Program-made: the position numbers and the translations under genes | Shown: positions 7,022 through 10,002 of the stretch, piece by piece | Position numbering within the stretch: the first letter of the stretch is position 1 | Layout: every line of letters begins with the position of its first letter | From: Candidatus Bathyarchaeota archaeon | GTDB taxonomy: Archaea; Thermoproteota; Bathyarchaeia; 40CM-2-53-6; RBG-13-38-9 | NCBI GenBank assembly: GCA_026394315.1 | Contig: JAPKYM010000359.1 | Coordinates: 1-10,002, forward strand | Length of the DNA: 10,002 nucleotides | Reading direction: 5' to 3' | The notes under the pieces: model-generated | The model's database searches: none | Told to the model about the DNA's origin: nothing | What the model saw: the letters and a program-made list of their open reading frames with translations, nothing else

Positions 7022-7906
7022 ATGAAAGTCAAGTTCGAATGCCCGAGTTGTCTGCTGAACAGAGCCCAAGTAGAGTCAGAGAGAGCATCAAGTGATCCAA
7101 GCCTAAGGCTCGAAACACTCATGGCTGCCGTCAGAGAGATCGGATGCCATATCACGCCAGAGGTAACGCCATCGTATCTAGGCACGATCAGAGATCGCAC
7201 CATCAAGAAGGTCTCAGGGAATCCCGATCCCTTTAGAATAGAAAAGGTCACTAGCAATGATCAGGCATTAAAGCTAACTTCTCACGTACGCAAATACGTA
7301 CTCTCAGGTAGGAATCGGTCCGAGCAATTTAGAAGGGCTTGTTTAGCCTCAATAGTTGGAAATGCCTTTGAGTTCGGCATCAAAGGATACGACTTTCGTT
7401 ATGAGAACCTTCCCCGAATGATCGAAACAGCTGAGTGTGATCTTGCAATCGACCATATAGGACTGATAGAAAGCTTGGTCGCCAAATCAAAGAACATAGT
7501 TCTACTGACTGATAATGCTGGTGAGATTGCCTTCGACAAGATACTGGTTGAATATGCCCGACAAATGGGCGCATATGTCGTAGTTGCCGTGAAGGCCGCG
7601 CCAATAAGCAATGACGCAACAATGGAAGATGCTCTTGCTGTTGGAATGGCAGAGACGGCGGACAGAGTCATTACAACTGGCACAGACTCAGTAGGTCTGC
7701 AATATGAGGAATGCAGCAAGGAGTTTGTCGAGATCTATTCTAAGAGTGACTTGATAATTGCAAAGGGTATGGCCCATTACGAGACTCTTTCTGAAATGCG
7801 ATTGCACCGGCCTCATGCACTATTATTTAGGGTGAAATGTGGGGCAATAGCCAATGACTTGGCCGTCGATCTTGGTAAGAACGTAGCATATCTCGTCAAG
7901 CCCTAG
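7022..7906 (+). CDS. DUF89 (ARMT1-like) damage-control phosphatase
   Basis: A 294-residue member of the DUF89 family, archaeal/subfamily I type. It has the N-terminal CPSC pair (Cys7, Cys10), an alpha-helical domain to about residue 155, and then the Rossmann-like catalytic domain. LLTDNAGEIAFD (161-172) carries the metal-binding Asp164/Asn165. Further family motifs are VKAAPISNDAT (190-200), TTGTDSVG (218-225) and IAKGMAHYETL (246-256). Characterised DUF89 proteins are metal-dependent phosphatases that act on phosphometabolites such as fructose 1-phosphate or on damaged cofactor intermediates, and are proposed to be metabolite-repair enzymes. The position 18 bases after tpiA suggests the substrate here is a sugar or triose phosphate by-product; that is inference. 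AAGGT at 7005-7009 may serve as a distant ribosome binding site for the ATG. Confidence 0.85.
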   Translation: MKVKFECPSCLLNRAQVESERASSDPSLRLETLMAAVREIGCHITPEVTPSYLGTIRDRTIKKVSGNPDPFRIEKVTSNDQALKLTSHVRKYVLSGRNRSEQFRRACLASIVGNAFEFGIKGYDFRYENLPRMIETAECDLAIDHIGLIESLVAKSKNIVLLTDNAGEIAFDKILVEYARQMGAYVVVAVKAAPISNDATMEDALAVGMAETADRVITTGTDSVGLQYEECSKEFVEIYSKSDLIIAKGMAHYETLSEMRLHRPHALLFRVKCGAIANDLAVDLGKNVAYLVKP

Positions 7907-7934
7907 CTTCTGTGAGAATAAGGAAACGTCAACC

Positions 7935-7944
7935 TTTATAATAT
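7935..7944 (+). promoter_or_regulatory. TATA box of tatA
   Basis: TTTATAATAT in the 75-base gap after the DUF89 gene is the strongest archaeal TATA match in the window. A start site about 25 bases downstream (near 7966) would leave a ~15-base leader that just includes the GAGTGAG ribosome binding site at 7967-7973, eight bases before the tatA ATG. Confidence 0.6.
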
Positions 7945-7981
7945 GCAATCCATCACTAGAATTCAAGAGTGAGTTAAAACC

Positions 7982-8281
7982 ATGGCATTTATTGGTCCGT
8001 GGGAAATTGCCCTAATACTAGCAATTGTCCTAATACTATTCGGTCCAAAGAAGCTGCCAGAGCTGGCAAAGTCCCTGGGGGACGCGATAAGACAATATCG
8101 ACAGGCGTCGGATGGAACGCTTGCAACACCCGCTCCAGTACAACCTGTGCAGTATAAGACAAGGGAATCCGAACTGCTGATTGAAACCGCAAGAAAGCTA
8201 GGCATAACAACTGAGGGCAAGACCATGGAACAGATTTCTAAAGAGATTACGGCAGCCGCTTCCCAGCCGGCTAAACAATAA
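7982..8281 (+). CDS. tatA: Sec-independent (Tat) protein translocase subunit TatA
   Basis: A 99-residue membrane protein of the TatA/E/B family, which forms the export pore for folded proteins with twin-arginine signals. A single N-terminal membrane helix spans about 6-20. It is followed by the hinge FGPKKLPELAKSLG (20-33) and an amphipathic helix to about 41. A Pro/Ala/Gln-rich linker (48-58) leads to a conserved-looking tail, ELLIETARKLGITTEGKT (64-81) then EQISKEI. That tail reminds me of TatA proteins of Thaumarchaeota-related archaea, though this is recollection rather than a search. No TatC lies in the window. The gene has its own TATA box and GAGTGAG ribosome binding site, so it appears to be transcribed separately from the upstream sugar-phosphate genes. 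Confidence 0.93.
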   Translation: MAFIGPWEIALILAIVLILFGPKKLPELAKSLGDAIRQYRQASDGTLATPAPVQPVQYKTRESELLIETARKLGITTEGKTMEQISKEITAAASQPAKQ

Positions 8282-8349
8282 GGGTCAGAGTCACCAAGCA
8301 TTCTTACCGCAGTAGCCTTGTCCTTGCGCTCGCTATCAGGAGAACCCCT

Positions 8350-8982
8350 ATGCTAGGCGCTATTGTTCTGGCAGGGGGGCCCAGTTCCAGGCTCGGGAAG
8401 AATAAGGCGATGATCGAGTTCAAGGGAAAGCCTCTCCTAAGGCACGTTGTTGATCAGTGCATATCGATCGCCGCAAAGGTCGTAGTGGTCATCGGTAGAG
8501 AGGACGCACTTGAGCACTACTCGCGCATCCTTCCCCAAAATGTGGAACTGGCCATGGACATCAGTAGGCACAAAAACCCTGTCAACGGCATTGCATCTGG
8601 TGTGGGGCATCTGAATACCACCTACACGCTAGTCTTACCGTGTGACACACCGTTTGTGAGGAGTGACGTGTTAAGGTTTCTTTTTGAGAAGGCTCACGGC
8701 TATGATGCAGTAGTTCCGCTATGGCCTAACGGACATATTGAGCCACTTCACGCAATCTATAAGCTTGAGCCGACAAGATGTGCACTACAAGAAGTCTTTG
8801 GCGACGAAAATCCAAGGGTGTCAAACCTAATCGAGAGACTCGAAAAAGTAAGGTACATTGATACGGAGGAGATCAAGGAGTTGGATCCACTTCTTGCATG
8901 CTTCATGAACATAAACAGTCTTCACGAACTCGAACTTGCCGAGGAGATCCTCCGGTATTCCGAGGCATCGATAGCAATATAG
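8350..8982 (+). CDS. mobA: MobA-like molybdenum cofactor guanylyltransferase
   Basis: A 210-residue nucleotidyltransferase of the MobA family. It has the N-terminal nucleotide-binding signature LAGGPSSRLGKNKA (7-20), PVNGIASGV (77-85), and the metal-binding Asp99 in LPCDTPFV (96-103). EPLHAIY (131-137) and NINSLHELE (187-195) follow as in MobA. The family attaches GMP to molybdopterin to make the bis-MGD cofactor of DMSO-reductase-type enzymes. Length is normal. The ATG is preceded by AGGAG at 8338-8342 with a seven-base spacer. The 68-base gap from tatA shows no clear TATA box, so read-through from tatA is possible. Many bis-MGD enzymes are Tat substrates, which makes the pairing with tatA reasonable, but no molybdoenzyme is present here. 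A related MobA-like protein acting on another sugar or cofactor cannot be excluded. Confidence 0.85.
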   Translation: MLGAIVLAGGPSSRLGKNKAMIEFKGKPLLRHVVDQCISIAAKVVVVIGREDALEHYSRILPQNVELAMDISRHKNPVNGIASGVGHLNTTYTLVLPCDTPFVRSDVLRFLFEKAHGYDAVVPLWPNGHIEPLHAIYKLEPTRCALQEVFGDENPRVSNLIERLEKVRYIDTEEIKELDPLLACFMNINSLHELELAEEILRYSEASIAI

Positions 8983-9188
8983 GTCGTTGTTTCCAGACTA
9001 CAGGATCCAAGGACAGGGGCTGATACATGTAGATGCCCACGTTCCACGGTAGGAGCATTCGCGCGACAGCGCTTATGCCCTTCAAAGTCTTCGAGACATC
9101 CGTACAATATGCCGGGATGGTTGAGAAGACAGGTCAGCAGTGTAATGTATCATAGTCCGAAAGGCTCCTCCTCAGGTGCATTGACAAC
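8983..9188. other. Intergenic region with no recognised gene
   Basis: This 206-base stretch separates mobA from the flippase fragment. The only plus-strand reading I noted is a 26-codon ATG frame at 9075-9155 without a convincing ribosome binding site. The two minus-strand frames of about 60 codons look like non-protein sequence. AGGTG at 9174-9178 is the ribosome binding site of the next gene, 10 bases before its TTG. No tRNA-like or box C/D-like pattern was seen. Confidence 0.6.
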
Positions 9189-9770
9189 TTGCCCGATTCA
9201 GCGGTGAAAATACTACGAGGTGCGTCGTTTCTAGTCTTTGACACTTCAGTCAGTGCACTTGTCGGCATATTGGCCTTCGCCCTAATCAGCCGTCTCATAA
9301 CCATGACTGAGATGGGCATAATGACTGTACTACTTATGGTGACAAGCACTTGTCAGCTGATCTCGACGATGGGTTTATCGAGTGCTTCCACAAAGTTCAT
9401 CGCTGAAGCCATGGGACAAGGGGATGTTAAAACCGCTTCTGCAGTAGCCTCAAAAGTTCTGAAAGTTGCTCTAGCAACTTCTTCTGTAATGGCCCTCATG
9501 TGCTTCGTGTTCTCTGAAGACCTCTCGAGACTCCTTTTGGGTACTCCACAACATCAGATTCTTTTTCAAGTTCTTCCAGCAATTCGGGGAACTGTTCAGT
9601 TGGATGATCGTGGTTGCTCGCCTCAGCCGTTTGCCAAATGGTGTTCTGTTGTTGCAACGGTAGTACCTCAGGACTATAAAGCTCTGCCGTTTCACTATCG
9701 GGAATGGCGGCCTCTTTTTCCTGCTGCCATGCGGATTCAATCCGTGCGATTTCTTCGGTATGGGTCTTGA
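9189..9770 (+). CDS. Polysaccharide flippase (Wzx/MVF-type), N-terminal part cut at a junction near 9541-9585
   Basis: From a TTG with AGGTG 10 bases upstream, the frame gives about 129 residues typical of the N-terminus of lipid-linked oligosaccharide flippases. Membrane segments lie at about 11-34, 43-62 and 86-109. Between them is the characteristic MGLSSASTKFIAEAMGQGDV (61-80), and SRLLLGTPQHQILFQVL ends near residue 129 (about 9575). Such proteins have 12 or so membrane helices and 400-500 residues, and move lipid-linked glycans across the cytoplasmic membrane. Beyond residue ~129 the frame becomes hydrophilic, rich in Pro, Trp and Arg, and does not resemble a flippase; it stops at 9770. 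This tail is antisense to a coiled-coil frame on the other strand, so it is probably not real protein. GTG at 9204 is an alternative start. The gene is either broken or artificially joined. Confidence 0.6.
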   Translation: MPDSAVKILRGASFLVFDTSVSALVGILAFALISRLITMTEMGIMTVLLMVTSTCQLISTMGLSSASTKFIAEAMGQGDVKTASAVASKVLKVALATSSVMALMCFVFSEDLSRLLLGTPQHQILFQVLPAIRGTVQLDDRGCSPQPFAKWCSVVATVVPQDYKALPFHYREWRPLFPAAMRIQSVRFLRYGS

Positions 9771-10002
9771 TCTGCTGCCGGGCATCGCTTTGAAGTCGTG
9801 CCAATTCTTCCGCATGTTCTTTTGTTTGCCGCTCTATCTCGATCGTCAGCAGGTCTTTGGCCTGTGTGAGCATTTCGGTCTGCTGATGGGCGGCATCTAA
9901 CGCGGCACGGATTTTTGTTATTTCTTCTGTTTGATGTTGCGCTGTATCTTCGGTTGTGGCCAAAAGTTGTTCCACCTCCTGCCGACGGGCGTTTGCCTGC
10001 TG
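9496..10002 (-). CDS. E/Q-rich coiled-coil protein fragment, open at right edge
   Basis: The minus strand is open from the window edge (first codons read QQANARRQEVEQLL) to a TAG-type stop at 9496. Most of it is a long predicted coiled coil dominated by Glu, Gln, Ala, Thr and Lys. It has loose repeats of about 16 residues, for example HAEELARLQSDARQQ followed by HTEEIARIESAWQQ. After the coiled coil comes a polar, less regular stretch and then FPELLEELEKES. The last ~20 residues (below about 9556) are antisense to the flippase gene, so the real protein probably continued differently beyond the junction. I do not recognise the family. Such repeats occur in bacterial KfrA-like, SMC-like or phage tail-associated proteins, and its composition is unlike the archaeal genes to the left. 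Neither true terminus is visible, and no function can be assigned. Confidence 0.5.
   Translation of the reverse strand, partial: QQANARRQEVEQLLATTEDTAQHQTEEITKIRAALDAAHQQTEMLTQAKDLLTIEIERQTKEHAEELARLQSDARQQIKTHTEEIARIESAWQQEKEAAIPDSETAELYSPEVLPLQQQNTIWQTAEASNHDHPTEQFPELLEELEKESDVVEYPKGVSRGLQRTRST

Noticed and set aside
6508..7257. Long minus-strand frame of 249 codons opposite tpiA and the DUF89 gene
   Set aside because: It is antisense to two well-supported genes with all catalytic motifs in place. Its composition (rich in Ser, Thr, Leu) is what the reverse of those codons gives.
7963..8301. Minus-strand 112-codon frame covering tatA
   Set aside because: It is wholly antisense to tatA, which has a TATA box, ribosome binding site and diagnostic motifs; the reverse frame has none.
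9075..9155. 26-codon ATG frame in the gap between mobA and the flippase
   Set aside because: There is no convincing ribosome binding site or promoter spacing and no recognisable motif; its length is within chance expectation.
1..10002. CRISPR arrays, insertion sequences, toxin-antitoxin or defence genes
   Set aside because: I saw no regularly spaced repeats, transposase signatures, terminal inverted repeats or defence-type domains on either strand.

Overview
The window looks like a chromosomal segment of an archaeon. Three kinds of evidence point that way: short A/T-rich TATA-like boxes at the expected distance from several genes; GGTGA/GAGGTG-type ribosome binding sites with frequent TTG starts; and gene content that is archaeal in type (bifunctional FBP aldolase/phosphatase, short archaeal triosephosphate isomerase, DUF89 phosphatase, MOFRL glycerate kinase, and a TatA with a C-terminal extension). 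I cannot name the lineage from one window. My loose guess is a Nitrososphaeria/Bathyarchaeia- or Thermoplasmata-like organism.

Layout. The left edge (170 to 1, minus) holds the start of a dicluster ferredoxin that begins with TTG and runs off the window. Divergent from it is a three-gene plus-strand operon (362-3851): a glyoxylate/hydroxypyruvate reductase, a glycerate 2-kinase and a PfkB-family sugar kinase. A convergent minus-strand pair follows (6103 to 3924): FBP aldolase/phosphatase and then a GAPDH of the class I, bacterial/eukaryotic type. Across a 207-bp divergent promoter region sit the plus-strand genes for triosephosphate isomerase and a DUF89 phosphatase (6311-7906). Next come tatA (7982-8281) with its own promoter, a MobA-like nucleotidyltransferase (8350-8982), a 206-bp gap, and the N-terminal part of a lipid-linked polysaccharide flippase (from 9189).

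How the genes fit together. TIM, FBPA/P and GAPDH form the gluconeogenic trunk from 1,3-bisphosphoglycerate to fructose 6-phosphate. The glycerate operon would feed 2-phosphoglycerate into that trunk from hydroxypyruvate or free D-glycerate. The DUF89 protein next to TIM suggests clean-up of unwanted phosphorylated sugars. TatA and MobA may relate to export and maturation of cofactor-containing enzymes, but nothing here ties them to a partner.

The last ~450 bp do not match the rest. Between about 9541 and 9585 the flippase reading frame loses its character, and the opposite strand carries an E/Q-rich coiled-coil protein open to the window edge. This is either a real rearrangement or a chimeric assembly join. 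Apart from this, the window is mostly ordinary central metabolism. I found no CRISPR array, tRNA, rRNA, insertion sequence or clear new defence system.
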